Part shown: positions 8,102-16,925 of the stretch, piece after piece | How the letters are laid out: every line of letters begins with the position of its first letter | Position numbering within the stretch: position 1 is the first letter of the stretch | Source of the DNA: Burkholderia sp. IMCC1007 | Lineage (GTDB): Bacteria > Pseudomonadota > Gammaproteobacteria > Burkholderiales > Burkholderiaceae | Direction: 5' to 3' | Length of the DNA stretch: 64,000 nt | Assembly (NCBI RefSeq): GCF_027257875.1 | Contig: NZ_JAPVQY010000001.1 | Coordinates: forward strand, 124,001 to 188,000 | Position numbers and translations under genes: made by a program | Notes under the pieces: model-generated | What the model saw: the letters and a program-made list of their open reading frames with translations, nothing else | Databases searched by the model: none | What the model was told of the DNA's origin: nothing

Positions 8102-9777
8102 TGCCATCTCTCATCGTCGACAGTTCGGGCCAGCCTTTCGGGGATGCGCCGGCCGGCGATCGTGCGCGCGCGGATTCTGTCGGATGGGGGGGGCCTGGCA
8201 TCACGCAACCGCCGTATTCGAGCCTCTTTCCGTACGAGGCATCGAATATCCAGACGGCCGAGATGGGCCAGTGGTTTCCGTACATCCGATCGCCGGATTC
8301 GGAAATCAACCAGTTTCGGGATCGCATAGTCGCGCGTCAGCGCGATCTTGTGCGGAACGATGGCTGGGCGAGTGGCGGCATCACGCGGATCCTTGACAAC
8401 ACAGTTGGGGCGCACCTTCGATTGTCGGCAAACCCAGACTGGCGCGCGCTTTCGCGATTCAGCAAGAAGTTCGATGCATTGTGGGCGGACGAGATTCGGC
8501 AGGCTATCGAATCGCTCTGGCGCGGATTCTCTGAAGACATCGGGCGCTACAACGACGTCTCGCGACAGCTGACGGTCTCGCAACAGATGCGCCTGTCGCT
8601 GCGACACAAGCTCATCGATGGCGAGTCGCTGTTCGTCAACTACTGGAAGCCCGATCGCGTCGGCCGCGGCGCGGCTCAATATGCGACAGCGTTCATGGTC
8701 GTCGATCCGGACCGGTTGTCGAATCCGTATCAGATGGTCGACCAGAAGTATTTGCGCGGAGGCGTCGAAATCGACGATGACGGCGTGCCATTGGCGTATC
8801 ACATTCGAAAGGCGCACCAGAACGACTGGTACAACGCCGTCGAATCGATGGAATGGGAACGCGTTGAGCGCGAGGACGATGACGGCTGGCGTCGCGTTAT
8901 TCACGACTTCGAGCGTGACCGTGCTGGCCAGAACAGAGGTATCGGCGTATTCACGCCGGTACTTGCGCACGCGAAAATGCTGGCGCGCTATTACGGTGTC
9001 GAACTCCAAGCTGCTACGGTGGCAACGATCTTCGGCACGTATGTCACAAGCCCATACGATCCGGCGATGATCGAGGCTGCGATGGATAGCGACGGCGGGG
9101 ATCTGGGCTTCTACCAGGATCTCCGGGCCGATTGGTCGAAAGAGCGTCCCGCAATGCTCAACAACGTCCGCGTCCCGACGCTGGCGCCGGGCGAAGAAAT
9201 CAAGCAGGTTGCTGCTGCGCACCCGCACAGCGGATTCGAAGATTTTGCGCACGAGATGCTGCGCTCAATCGCCGCTGCGCTTGGCGTATCAGCAGAGCAG
9301 ATTACGCAGGACTGGAGCAAGACCAATTATTCGAGTGCGCGGGCCGCACTTCTCGAAAGTTGGAAGACGCTGAGTCGTCGCAATGCCGAGTACAAGATCG
9401 GTACCGCGACGCCGCTGTATGCGACATGGCTACAGGAAGTCATCGAGCGCGGCGACCTTGACGACGTGCTCCCGAGCGATGCACCGGAATTCGTCGAGGC
9501 GGCGACTGCGTACTCACGATGCGATTGGCTCGGCGTGGCGCGCGGCTGGGTAGATCCGGTGAAGGAGAAACAGGGCGCAGTGCTCGGCATGGATGCTGGG
9601 CTTTCCACGCTCAAGCGCGAATGTGCCGAGCAGGGCCTCGACTGGGAAGAAGTGTTGGCGCAGCGCGCGATCGAGCTCGCAGCGTTCCGGCGCCTTGGCA
9701 TGGAACCGCCGAGCTGGGCTGGAATGCAAACAGCTAAAGAAGCGTCCTCCCCTGAAGAAGAACCGCAACCGCAATGA
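8101..9777 (+). CDS. Portal protein, lambda gpB family
   Basis: A 558-residue portal that forms the dodecameric DNA gate. Characteristic features are an N-terminal INQFRDRIVARQRDLVRND block, GGITRILDNTVGAHLRL, the KLIDGESLFVNYW and VVDPDRLSNP motifs, and a helical C-terminus (AHEMLRSIAAALGVSAEQI, then WSKTNYSSARAALLE) of the lambda portal family. Length is normal. It overlaps the protease gene by 4 bp. Confidence 0.95.
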   Translation: MPSLIVDSSGQPFGDAPAGDRARADSVGWGGPGITQPPYSSLFPYEASNIQTAEMGQWFPYIRSPDSEINQFRDRIVARQRDLVRNDGWASGGITRILDNTVGAHLRLSANPDWRALSRFSKKFDALWADEIRQAIESLWRGFSEDIGRYNDVSRQLTVSQQMRLSLRHKLIDGESLFVNYWKPDRVGRGAAQYATAFMVVDPDRLSNPYQMVDQKYLRGGVEIDDDGVPLAYHIRKAHQNDWYNAVESMEWERVEREDDDGWRRVIHDFERDRAGQNRGIGVFTPVLAHAKMLARYYGVELQAATVATIFGTYVTSPYDPAMIEAAMDSDGGDLGFYQDLRADWSKERPAMLNNVRVPTLAPGEEIKQVAAAHPHSGFEDFAHEMLRSIAAALGVSAEQITQDWSKTNYSSARAALLESWKTLSRRNAEYKIGTATPLYATWLQEVIERGDLDDVLPSDAPEFVEAATAYSRCDWLGVARGWVDPVKEKQGAVLGMDAGLSTLKRECAEQGLDWEEVLAQRAIELAAFRRLGMEPPSWAGMQTAKEASSPEEEPQPQ

Positions 9778-10652
9778 AAAATTACCCGTTCTCAGCAGCG
9801 CGTGTCTTCGACGTGCCATTGGCGATTCATCCCAGCAAAGGGCAAGTGATCGCCAGGGTGCTGGCCAGCCGGTTCGGTATCTCTGACATCGAATTTGCAG
9901 GCGGCGCACCGCTCGTGGTTAAGCCGATGGCTTATGACGAGTGGGACGACGGCCCGAGTCAGCAGGTGGCGGAAACTCCATATGATTTGGAACAGGGAAT
10001 TGCCGTAATAGACGTGTCCGGCACGCTGGTCCAGAAAAGCAGCAATCTGCGCCCATATTCTGGGATGCTCGGGTACAACGCAATCCGGCACAACTTCCTC
10101 GCGGCGCTGGACGATGAAGACGTCGAGGCGATCGTGCTGTCGATCGATTCGCCTGGCGGGGAGGTGGCCGGATGCTTCGACCTGGCCGACCTGATCTACG
10201 ACTCGCGAAGTATCAAACCGACGCTCGCGATCCTGAATGAATGCGCGTACAGCGCGGCATATGCGCTTGCGAGTGCATGCGAGCAGATCACAGTGCCGCG
10301 CACTGGTGGCACCGGTAGCGTCGGCGTCATCTGCATGCATCTCGATCAGAGTAAGGCGATCGACAAGGCGGGTCTCACGGTCACGATCATCAAATATGGT
10401 GACCGGAAGGCAGATGGGAATCAGTTCAGCCCGCTGACGAAAGAGGCATTGGAGCGTTTCCAGGCCGACGTCAATGAAATGGGCGAGTTGTTCGTCACCA
10501 CGGTCGCACGAAATCGCAATCTCTCTGCTGACGTCGTTCGAAAGACGCAGGCAACAACGTTTCTCGGTGCCGCTGGCGTCGAGATCGGCTTTGCCGACGC
10601 CGTGATGGCGCCGGACGAAGCGTTTCGATCCCTGCTCGCCGAGCTGGGCTGA
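9774..10652 (+). CDS. S49-type prohead protease (gpC-like)
   Basis: A 292-residue serine protease of the SppA/ClpP fold that matures proheads. IVLSIDSPGGEVAGC forms the oxyanion region, Ser160 in ECAYSAAYALAS is the likely nucleophile, and Lys212 in YGDRKADG the likely general base. ETP-like N-terminal strands (GIAVIDVSGTLVQ) are typical. In lambda the C protein carries the scaffold Nu3 at its C-terminus; here the protein ends at the fold (DAVMAPDEAFRSLLAEL) and a separate acidic gene follows 30 bp later. Confidence 0.93.
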   Translation: MKNYPFSAARVFDVPLAIHPSKGQVIARVLASRFGISDIEFAGGAPLVVKPMAYDEWDDGPSQQVAETPYDLEQGIAVIDVSGTLVQKSSNLRPYSGMLGYNAIRHNFLAALDDEDVEAIVLSIDSPGGEVAGCFDLADLIYDSRSIKPTLAILNECAYSAAYALASACEQITVPRTGGTGSVGVICMHLDQSKAIDKAGLTVTIIKYGDRKADGNQFSPLTKEALERFQADVNEMGELFVTTVARNRNLSADVVRKTQATTFLGAAGVEIGFADAVMAPDEAFRSLLAELG

Positions 10653-10681
10653 CATCTCCCAAACCCCAAGAGGTTTCAAAT

Positions 10682-11356
10682 ATGGGTATTCGCACCCTCA
10701 TGGCGAGCGGGCTTACGTTCGCCCATCTCGCTGGCAGCAAGCGCGGAGCACGCGCCGAAGATGATCGGAAGGACGACGAGCGCGACGACGAACGCGCGGA
10801 AGAAGACGAGTCGGACGACCGCAACCGCAACCGCGACGACGGCGACAGCAACGGCTCGAAGGGCAAGAAGGGAAAGCGCGCCGAAGACGATCGCAAGGAC
10901 GACGAGCGCGACGACGAGGGCGCCGAAGACGACGAGCTCGAGGAAGACGACTCGGGCAAGGGCAAGAAGGGCAAGTGCGCTGCTGACGATGAAGACGAGG
11001 AGCGAGCCGAGGACGAAGACGACGAAGAAGAAATGCGCGGCAAGAGCGCTGTCGCCCGCGCCCGTCGTCGCGAGCGCGCTCGTTGCGCAGCGATCATGGG
11101 CTCGAAAGCAGCCGGACGCAATGTCGAGCTCGCGGCCAATCTCGCCTTCAACACGAGCATGACGCGTCAAGAAGCGCTCGCGATCCTTCGGGCATCGCCG
11201 GCTGCAGACTCGAGCTTGCATTCGGCGCGATCGCAGGCGCGTACGTCTCGAAACCCGCAACTCGGCGCGGGCGGCGAAGTGCACCGCAATCCGCAGCGCG
11301 AAGCGGCCTCCGGCTGGGAGCGGGCATTCTCCAAGGTCACCGGAAAGCGCGCGTAA
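10682..11356 (+). CDS. Acidic scaffold-like protein (separate Nu3 equivalent)
   Basis: A 224-residue protein, RBS AGAGG upstream. After a short hydrophobic start, residues 24-125 are almost wholly Asp, Glu, Arg and Lys. Two near-identical blocks begin at residues 24 and 66 (RAEDDRKDDERDDE), each linked by a GKKGK segment. The C-terminal part (RRRERARCAAIMGSKAAGRN, then LAANLAFNTSMTRQEALAIL) is like the tail end of fused S49 protease-scaffold proteins. I infer an internal scaffold made as its own gene. The DNA is repetitive and might change length by slippage. Confidence 0.7.
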   Translation: MGIRTLMASGLTFAHLAGSKRGARAEDDRKDDERDDERAEEDESDDRNRNRDDGDSNGSKGKKGKRAEDDRKDDERDDEGAEDDELEEDDSGKGKKGKCAADDEDEERAEDEDDEEEMRGKSAVARARRRERARCAAIMGSKAAGRNVELAANLAFNTSMTRQEALAILRASPAADSSLHSARSQARTSRNPQLGAGGEVHRNPQREAASGWERAFSKVTGKRA

Positions 11357-11389
11357 GCGTAATCGTCTCAACCCTCTCAAGGAATTCTC

Positions 11390-12037
11390 ATGAGCTACGT
11401 TTCTCGCGCTCCGCTTTACGAATCCTGGCATCCAGGCGGTTTTCTGGTTTCGCAGCCTCGCGGACACCGCCATATCGATCGCGGCACCTTCACAGGCGCG
11501 GTCAAGGTCTATCCCGGCACGGTAATGGGCAAACAGACCGTCGGCACAACGGCGGTCGCAGCGGCCCTGGGCACCAATACCGGTAACGGTACGTTCGGCG
11601 CGATCACCGTCGCTGCAGCGATGGCCGGCGCATATACCGTCGAATTCGACGACGCGACTCATTTCGTCGTTTCCGATCCGACGGGCAAGCAAATCGGACA
11701 TGGCACGGCGGGCGTTGCATTCAGCGCAGGTGGGATCGGCTTCACGATTACCGCTGGCGGCACGGCTTTCGTTCCGGGCGACAGCTTCACGGTAACGGTT
11801 GCCGCTGGATCCGGGAAGTGGGTGCCGTGCACGAAGACTGCCACCGATGGCTCGCAGGTCGCCGCAGGGATCTCCTTCGGCCTCGTCGACGCCACGCTGA
11901 ACGATACGCCGGGCGCGGTGGTCGTTCGTGAATGCGAGATCAACACGTCGGAACTGGTGTGGGACACATCGATGGATGCACCCGCACAGGCGGCCGCGCT
12001 CGCGCAGCTACTCACCCAGCAGATCATCGCCCGCTGA
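11390..12037 (+). CDS. Head decoration protein D
   Basis: A 215-residue capsid decoration protein. The start (RAPLYESWHPGGFLVSQPRG) and the closing REC.INTSELVWD pattern match the lambda-D/HDPD family; members with this longer form carry an inserted beta-rich domain, seen here between residues about 60-135 (GAITVAAAMAGAYTVEF to GDSFTVTVAAG). It lies between scaffold and major capsid, as in lambda (C-Nu3-D-E). Confidence 0.88.
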   Translation: MSYVSRAPLYESWHPGGFLVSQPRGHRHIDRGTFTGAVKVYPGTVMGKQTVGTTAVAAALGTNTGNGTFGAITVAAAMAGAYTVEFDDATHFVVSDPTGKQIGHGTAGVAFSAGGIGFTITAGGTAFVPGDSFTVTVAAGSGKWVPCTKTATDGSQVAAGISFGLVDATLNDTPGAVVVRECEINTSELVWDTSMDAPAQAAALAQLLTQQIIAR

Positions 12038-12060
12038 TCCAACCCGACACGAATAGACAG

Positions 12061-12081
12061 GCCGCCTTCGGGCGGCTTTTT
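12061..12081 (+). terminator. Terminator/attenuator before the major capsid gene
   Basis: GCCGCC, loop TTCG, GGCGGC, then TTTTT. It is a perfect hairpin with a U-run, located inside the head operon 20 bp before the capsid ATG. It may limit read-through into the downstream genes or protect the 3' end of the decoration mRNA. Confidence 0.75.
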
Positions 12082-12100
12082 CATTTGAAGGAGCCGTTCA

Positions 12101-13138
12101 ATGGCATCGCTTGACATCTTCAACCAGGATCCGTTCTCGACCGTTTCGCTGACAGCGGCGGTCGACAAGTACCCGTATCAGCCGCAAGCGCTGGGCGAGC
12201 TGAATATCTTCGCAGACGATCCGATCCGTACCACCGCGCTCGTCGTCGAGCAACGGCAGGGCCAGCTTGTTGTCATCCCGCTCAGCGAGCGCGGCGAAGA
12301 AGGCACGCAGCGCACGACCGAGAAGCGGCAAGCGCGCTATTTCGACGTTCCGCGGCTGCGCCACTCGGACACGATCTACGCGAACGAACTGCAGAACATC
12401 CGTGCGTTCGGCACCGAATCGGAGCTGATGCAGGTGCAGGACGAAGTCGCGCGCCGGCTCGCGGGTCCAACGGGTTTGCTGAAGAACATCGAGTACACCT
12501 GGGAATTCCAGCGTCTCGCGGCTGTGCAAGGTCTGTTCACGGATTCCGACGGAACCGTTCGCTACGACTGGTTTCAGGAGTTTGGCATCACGAAGCCGAC
12601 GGAAGTCGGCTTCAACCTCGGGGCAGGCACGGCGAACTCGCTGCGTCCGATCTGCAATCAGATCACGCGTTCGATGGCACGTAAGGCGCAGGGCTCCTTC
12701 ACGCCGTCGACGAAGGTTTTTGCGCTCGCTGGCGATGCGTTCTACGACGCGTTCGTCAACCATCCGGACGTCATCCGGACGTTCGTGAACTGGAGCGATG
12801 CGCGTGATATTCGCGGTGGCGGCGCTGGCGGCGCATTCAAGGCATTCGAGTTTGGCGACATCACGTGGTTGAACTATCGCGGTTCGGACGACAACACGAC
12901 GATCAAGATTCCGGACGACAAAGTGAAGTTCTTCCCGGTCGGCGCGCCGGGCATCTTCCGCCGTGCTCTGGCACCGGGTGAATCGTTCCAGTGGGTCAAC
13001 ACCCCGGGCAAGCCGGTCTATGTCGTGCCGATCATGGATCGCGACCGCAACGAGTGGTGGAAGATGGAAGTGTCGAGCTACCCGCTCCACATCTGCACGC
13101 GTCCGGAAGTGTTGTTCAGCGGTCGCTCGGAGGCCTGA
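12101..13138 (+). CDS. Major capsid protein, gpE family
   Basis: A 345-residue protein with an SD GAAGGAG upstream. It has the lambda gpE pattern: an N-terminal ASLDIFNQDPFSTVSLTAAV, RQARYFDVPRLRHSDTIYANELQNI, a strong central EYTWEFQRLAAVQGLF block, and a C-terminal PGKPVYVVPIMDRDRNEWWK. These shells are HK97-fold. Length and position are as expected. Its TGA overlaps the next ATG. Confidence 0.95.
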   Translation: MASLDIFNQDPFSTVSLTAAVDKYPYQPQALGELNIFADDPIRTTALVVEQRQGQLVVIPLSERGEEGTQRTTEKRQARYFDVPRLRHSDTIYANELQNIRAFGTESELMQVQDEVARRLAGPTGLLKNIEYTWEFQRLAAVQGLFTDSDGTVRYDWFQEFGITKPTEVGFNLGAGTANSLRPICNQITRSMARKAQGSFTPSTKVFALAGDAFYDAFVNHPDVIRTFVNWSDARDIRGGGAGGAFKAFEFGDITWLNYRGSDDNTTIKIPDDKVKFFPVGAPGIFRRALAPGESFQWVNTPGKPVYVVPIMDRDRNEWWKMEVSSYPLHICTRPEVLFSGRSEA

Positions 13139-13476
13139 TGCCTGTCAACTGGGATGCCCTGGTGATCGGTCCTCTGCAGGGAGTTTTCGGCGAGCGGGCA
13201 ACATACCTTCCTGCGACCGGCGGTTCATTCGAGATCAGCGGTGTGTACGACAAGTCGTATTTCGCCGTCAATGTCGAAACGGGATCGATGGTGTCGACAT
13301 CGCAACCGACGCTGGGCATCCAGTTGTCGCAGTTCCCTGCGAATGTGCAGCCGCAGCAAGGCGATTGGCTGATCGTCGAAAGTACCGGCGAGCAATGGGT
13401 GGTGCGCGAAGTTCATCCTGACGGACGGGGAGGAGCGCGCCTGATGCTAAACGTCACGGGGCAGCGCGATGTCTGA
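13138..13476 (+). CDS. Head-tail joining protein, FII-like
   Basis: A 112-residue beta-rich protein starting on the overlap of the capsid stop. In position and size it matches lambda FII (neck ring protein). The pattern of a hydrophobic start (WDALVIGPLQGVFGE), GVYDKSYFAVN and a C-terminal GDWLIVESTGEQWVVREV supports the phage attachment family. It overlaps the next gene by 8 bp. Confidence 0.75.
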   Translation: MPVNWDALVIGPLQGVFGERATYLPATGGSFEISGVYDKSYFAVNVETGSMVSTSQPTLGIQLSQFPANVQPQQGDWLIVESTGEQWVVREVHPDGRGGARLMLNVTGQRDV

Positions 13477-14074
13477 TCCGACCGCTAGAGCTGAATTTCG
13501 AGCCATCCTGCTGTCGGTTCTCGCGACGATCCAAGGCATCAATCTCTTCTCGCCGGGCGATTGGAACGTCACTTCGGACAGACTTCCTGCCGTCAAGGTG
13601 CGGTACGGAACCGAAGAGAAGCGATCGAAGGGGAATAGCGGCCAGACTTCGTTCGATACCACGAGCGTCTTCGAGATCCTCGTAGAGGCTTCCGGAAATT
13701 CGGGCCCTGATGTGCTTCTCGCGCTAGAACGGCTCCAGGCCGAAATTGAGGCAGCGATTTTCAAGAGCGTGCCGCTTCGCGCGCTTGCGCAGGACTTCCC
13801 GTTCGTCAAGACGAAAACCGAAATGACTGCGGAAGGTAGTCAGCATGTCGGCGGATTGCTGATTGCTCTAGGTGTGCAGATGTACGAAACGTTCTATCCG
13901 GACGTCACGGCAGTGCTCGCGGAGATCGATCTGACTGCGGACTTGGTCAATGTCGCAGATCCAACCGGCACGTATCCGAATCCCCCATTCCCAGATGCCG
14001 TGAAGCCCGCGCCTCGGACGGAAGGTCCTGACGGACGTGCCGAAGGCTTCGTCAAAGCCACATTTTCTCAATAG
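13469..14074 (+). CDS. Putative tail terminator / completion protein
   Basis: A 201-residue protein in the slot between the joiner and DUF2635/sheath. The N-terminus (TARAEFRAILLSVLATIQG) and the mixed beta-helical body (RLPAVKVRYGTEEKR, TSVFEILVEASG, LLALERLQAEIEAAI) look like gpU-type tail terminators, with a Pro-rich C-terminal tail. Family fit is by pattern and position. Confidence 0.55.
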   Translation: MSDPTARAEFRAILLSVLATIQGINLFSPGDWNVTSDRLPAVKVRYGTEEKRSKGNSGQTSFDTTSVFEILVEASGNSGPDVLLALERLQAEIEAAIFKSVPLRALAQDFPFVKTKTEMTAEGSQHVGGLLIALGVQMYETFYPDVTAVLAEIDLTADLVNVADPTGTYPNPPFPDAVKPAPRTEGPDGRAEGFVKATFSQ

Positions 14075-14083
14075 GAGCGACGA

Positions 14084-14263
14084 ATGATCGTCAAACCTGC
14101 ACCGGGCCTCAAAGTGAGGCATCCGGTGACGAAGCAATTCCTGCCGCCCGAAGGTATCGAGGTTCCGGATGGCGACATTTTCTGGACGCGCGTGGCCAAT
14201 GATGGCGACGTCGTGATCGAACAAGTTGGCGGGACGTCGGTGGGCGGAGGTGACGAACAATGA
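14084..14263 (+). CDS. DUF2635 (Mu gp38-like) small protein
   Basis: A 59-residue protein with RBS AGGAG at 14073-14077. The sequence MIVKPAPGLKVRHPVTKQFL followed by PPEGIEVPDGDIFWTRV is the DUF2635 pattern, always found immediately before the sheath gene in Mu-like tail clusters. Its stop overlaps the sheath ATG by 4 bp. Confidence 0.8.
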   Translation: MIVKPAPGLKVRHPVTKQFLPPEGIEVPDGDIFWTRVANDGDVVIEQVGGTSVGGGDEQ

Positions 14264-15750
14264 CTATCCCTTTCAAGCAGATTCCGCAGAGCGACCGCAC
14301 GCCGTTGTTCTTCGCTGAAATCGACAATTCGCGCGCGAATACCGCGGTGACGAACCAGCGCGCGTTGCTGATCGGCCCGATGATAGCCGGTGCTGCGACG
14401 GCGAATATTCCGTTGCTCTCGGCGGGCACGGGCGATGCAAACGCGCAGTTCGGCGCGAGCTCCGTGCTTGCGTTGATGACTGGGACGTATCGCCAAAATG
14501 ACCAGTTCGGCGAAGTCTGGTGTCTGCCGGTAGCAGATGCCGCTGGCGCCGTTGCGGCAACCGGATCGATTTCTATCGCCGCAGCGCCGACGGCGAATGG
14601 CACGATCGCGCTCTATGTCGCAGATCAGCTGGTTTCGGTACCGGTGACGCAAGGTATGACGACGGCGCAAATCGCGACCGCCATCGCTGCGGCGATCAAC
14701 CTCATCCCATCGATGCCGGTCACTGCAGTTGCGGCGACGAACACCGTCACCTTGACGGCCGACAACAAGGGGCTCGTCGGGAACGACATCGACATCCGGT
14801 TCAACAAGCAGGGCGCTCCGGGCGGCGAGATTCTTCCGACTGGCTTGACGGCGACGATCACCGCAATGGCGGGCGGCGCGACGAATCCGTCGCTCACGAC
14901 GGCGCTCGGCAATCTGCTCGACATGCCATTCGATTTCATCGCGTGCGCGTTCACGGACACGGCATCGATGGATGCGATCAAGGCGTTCCTCAACGACTCG
15001 ACAGGTCGCTGGAGCTGGCAACAGCAGGTGTTCGGCCACGCGTTCTACGGGTATCGCGCGACCTGGGGCGGTCTGACGACGTTTGGCACGGCACGGAACA
15101 ATCAGCATGAAACCGTGATGGGGTTCAATGATTCGCCGACGCCTGCGTGGCAATGGGCGGCCGCAGTCGCAGCGGTGACCGCGATCAGCGTGCGCGCCGA
15201 TCCGGGGATCCCGATGCAGACCGTGGCTCTCACTGGCATTTCGGCGCCGCCGCTGCAATCGCGCTTCAACCTGAGCCAGCGTAATACACTGCTGTACGAC
15301 GGCATTTCGACGTTCACGGTGGCCGACGACGGTACGGTCGCGATCGAAAATCTGATCACGACGTATCAGACGAACGCGTTTGGACAGCCGGACAACAGCT
15401 ACCTCGAGATCGAAACGATGTTCCTGCTTGCCTATGTTCTGCGGCGCCTGCGCACGCTGGTCACATCGAAGTACGCGCGGGTGAAGCTGGCCGCTGACGG
15501 TACACGATTTGCGCCGGGTTCCGCGATCGTCACGCCGAAGATCATCAAGGCGGATCAGATCGCGGAATACCGCCAGATGGAGTACGAAGGGTACGTCCAA
15601 GGCAGTGACGTCTTTGCGCAAGCGCTGATCGTCGAGCAGAACGCTTCGAACCCGAACCGTGTCGACGTTCTGTGGCCGGGGACCCTGATCAATCAGCTGC
15701 GTATCTTCGCGCTCCTCGCGCAGTTCCGTTTGTCCGTGAACCAGACCTGA
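14260..15750 (+). CDS. Contractile tail sheath protein
   Basis: A 496-residue Mu gpL-type sheath protein. Diagnostic parts are TPLFFAEIDNSRANTA at the N-terminus, NQRALLIG, GEVWCLPVADAAGA, and the C-terminal YEGYVQGSDVFAQALIVEQN, PNRVDVLWPGTLINQLRIFA. Residues about 90-200 form an inserted, Ala/Thr-rich outer domain. It identifies the phage as a myovirus. A hairpin follows the stop. Confidence 0.93.
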   Translation: MTIPFKQIPQSDRTPLFFAEIDNSRANTAVTNQRALLIGPMIAGAATANIPLLSAGTGDANAQFGASSVLALMTGTYRQNDQFGEVWCLPVADAAGAVAATGSISIAAAPTANGTIALYVADQLVSVPVTQGMTTAQIATAIAAAINLIPSMPVTAVAATNTVTLTADNKGLVGNDIDIRFNKQGAPGGEILPTGLTATITAMAGGATNPSLTTALGNLLDMPFDFIACAFTDTASMDAIKAFLNDSTGRWSWQQQVFGHAFYGYRATWGGLTTFGTARNNQHETVMGFNDSPTPAWQWAAAVAAVTAISVRADPGIPMQTVALTGISAPPLQSRFNLSQRNTLLYDGISTFTVADDGTVAIENLITTYQTNAFGQPDNSYLEIETMFLLAYVLRRLRTLVTSKYARVKLAADGTRFAPGSAIVTPKIIKADQIAEYRQMEYEGYVQGSDVFAQALIVEQNASNPNRVDVLWPGTLINQLRIFALLAQFRLSVNQT

Positions 15751-15774
15751 TCGGCTCTGCGCTTCACGACAATG

Positions 15775-15800
15775 CGCCGCCCCTAACCGGGCGGCGTTTC
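15775..15800 (+). terminator. Hairpin / probable terminator between sheath and tube
   Basis: CGCCGCCC (15775-15782) pairs with GGGCGGCG (15789-15796) around CTAACC, followed by TTTCTAT. Eight perfect pairs, a short U-run. Located 20 bp before the tube gene, it may act as an attenuator. Confidence 0.5.
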
Positions 15801-15819
15801 TATCTCTGGAGAGCCATTT

Positions 15820-16194
15820 ATGGCGAACAACACTGGTCTCATTGCCGGCACCGCCTACTTGACCGCAGATGGCGTGAACTATCAGGTCGAAGCCGAGCTG
15901 AAGTACGACGTCGGTAGTGTCACGCGTGAGTCGAAAGCCGGCCAGGACACGGTGCATGGTTTCAGCGAAATGCCGAAGGCGCCGTATATCAGCGCGTCGA
16001 TTCGCGATTCCGGCGGCCTGAGCCTCGCTGCATTCAATGCGATGCGAAGCGTTACGTTGGTCCTCGAACTCGCAAACGGGAAAACCGTCATCGGCCGGAA
16101 CATGTGGACCGTGGAAGCGCAGGAAGTCGACACGACGGAAGCGAAATTCACGTGCCGCTGGGAAGGCCTGCAGGGCGCGGTCACGGAGCAGTAG
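15820..16194 (+). CDS. Tail tube protein
   Basis: A 124-residue Mu gpM-type tube protein in the expected place after the sheath. The compact beta-barrel pattern (GTAYLTADGVNYQVEAELKY, SVTLVLELANGKTVIGRN, TTEAKFTCRWEGLQG) is typical. An SD GGAGAG precedes the ATG. Confidence 0.88.
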   Translation: MANNTGLIAGTAYLTADGVNYQVEAELKYDVGSVTRESKAGQDTVHGFSEMPKAPYISASIRDSGGLSLAAFNAMRSVTLVLELANGKTVIGRNMWTVEAQEVDTTEAKFTCRWEGLQGAVTEQ

Positions 16195-16197
16195 GCG

Positions 16198-16758
16198 ATG
16201 AGCGATACGAAAACCATCGTCCTGCGCAAGCCGATTCCCTGCGGAAAAGGTGATGACGCTAAGGTCGTGACCGAAATCACGCTTCGGGAGCCTCTCGCTG
16301 GCGATTACGAGACCGCCGAGCGGTCGGCGGGCGTCTATGGCACGTCGATCGCGTTGATCGCGATGCTGAGCGGCGCTCCTGTGGACGTCATCGACCAGAT
16401 GTACGGCAGCCAGATTGATGAGGCCGAAGATTTCATCGCTTCTTTCGGTCATGATGCCGCGCGCAATCCAGAGCGTAGCCCGGACGAGATCGTCATTCAG
16501 TTGACGAAGCCGGTTCAGCTGACCAAGGAAGATAGCGCGTTGAATCTGGCGTCGCTGACGCTTTGTGAGCCGACGAACCAGCAAAAGCGCAAGGCCGAGT
16601 CTGCGGGCGGCCCATTCGCGCGTATGGTGGCGTTGATCAGCCTGATCGGGAAGGTGCCGAAAAGCTCGGTGCGTGCAATGTGCGCGCGTGACTTCCTCGA
16701 GGCGGTCGCCTTTTTCAGCGGTTTTCAGGTTCGGCGGTCACCGGACTCGGACGACTGA
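16198..16758 (+). CDS. Tail assembly chaperone (gpE/gp41-like)
   Basis: A 186-residue protein between tube and the N gene, where Mu-like phages make the tape-measure chaperone. Features: VLRKPIPCGKGDDAKVVTEI, LREPLAGDYE, and MVALISLIGKVPKSSVRAMC before a C-terminal FLEAVAFFSG. Its 0-frame product ends at 16758, but an open -1 frame continues for a further 55 codons, so a longer product is likely (see the next entry). Confidence 0.82.
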   Translation: MSDTKTIVLRKPIPCGKGDDAKVVTEITLREPLAGDYETAERSAGVYGTSIALIAMLSGAPVDVIDQMYGSQIDEAEDFIASFGHDAARNPERSPDEIVIQLTKPVQLTKEDSALNLASLTLCEPTNQQKRKAESAGGPFARMVALISLIGKVPKSSVRAMCARDFLEAVAFFSGFQVRRSPDSDD

Positions 16759-16925
16759 TCGCCGATTGCGTCTCGATTCCGGAATGGTGGGATGACCGCC
16801 TTGCAGAACTGACTCACATGATGCGGTTCGATCCGGATGCGGTCGAGAACATGACTGAAACCGAGACCCTGCGCTGGATAGAAAGAGCGCGACGCCTCGG
16901 CAAGCGAATTGGGGTGAGTGGATGA
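16713..16925 (+). CDS. Probable -1 frameshift extension of the tail chaperone
   Basis: The -1 frame relative to the chaperone is open through the stop at 16758 to 16925 and encodes a well-conserved-looking segment: RLIADCVSIPEWWDDRLAEL, then LRWIERARRLGKRIGVSG. No ATG, GTG or TTG in a suitable position starts this frame before the segment, and the first Met lies well inside. The slip zone is likely the run C-TTT-TTC at 16710-16716 or GG-TTT-TC nearby. Two products from one start are the rule in tail chaperones (lambda G/G-T, P2 E/E'). The last codons overlap the next ATG. Confidence 0.7.
   Translation, partial: FQRFSGSAVTGLGRLIADCVSIPEWWDDRLAELTHMMRFDPDAVENMTETETLRWIERARRLGKRIGVSG

Noticed and set aside
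14068..16584. Long minus-strand open frame opposite sheath and tube genes.
   Set aside because: Same shadow effect: no domain, Arg-rich, and fully opposite recognised tail genes.
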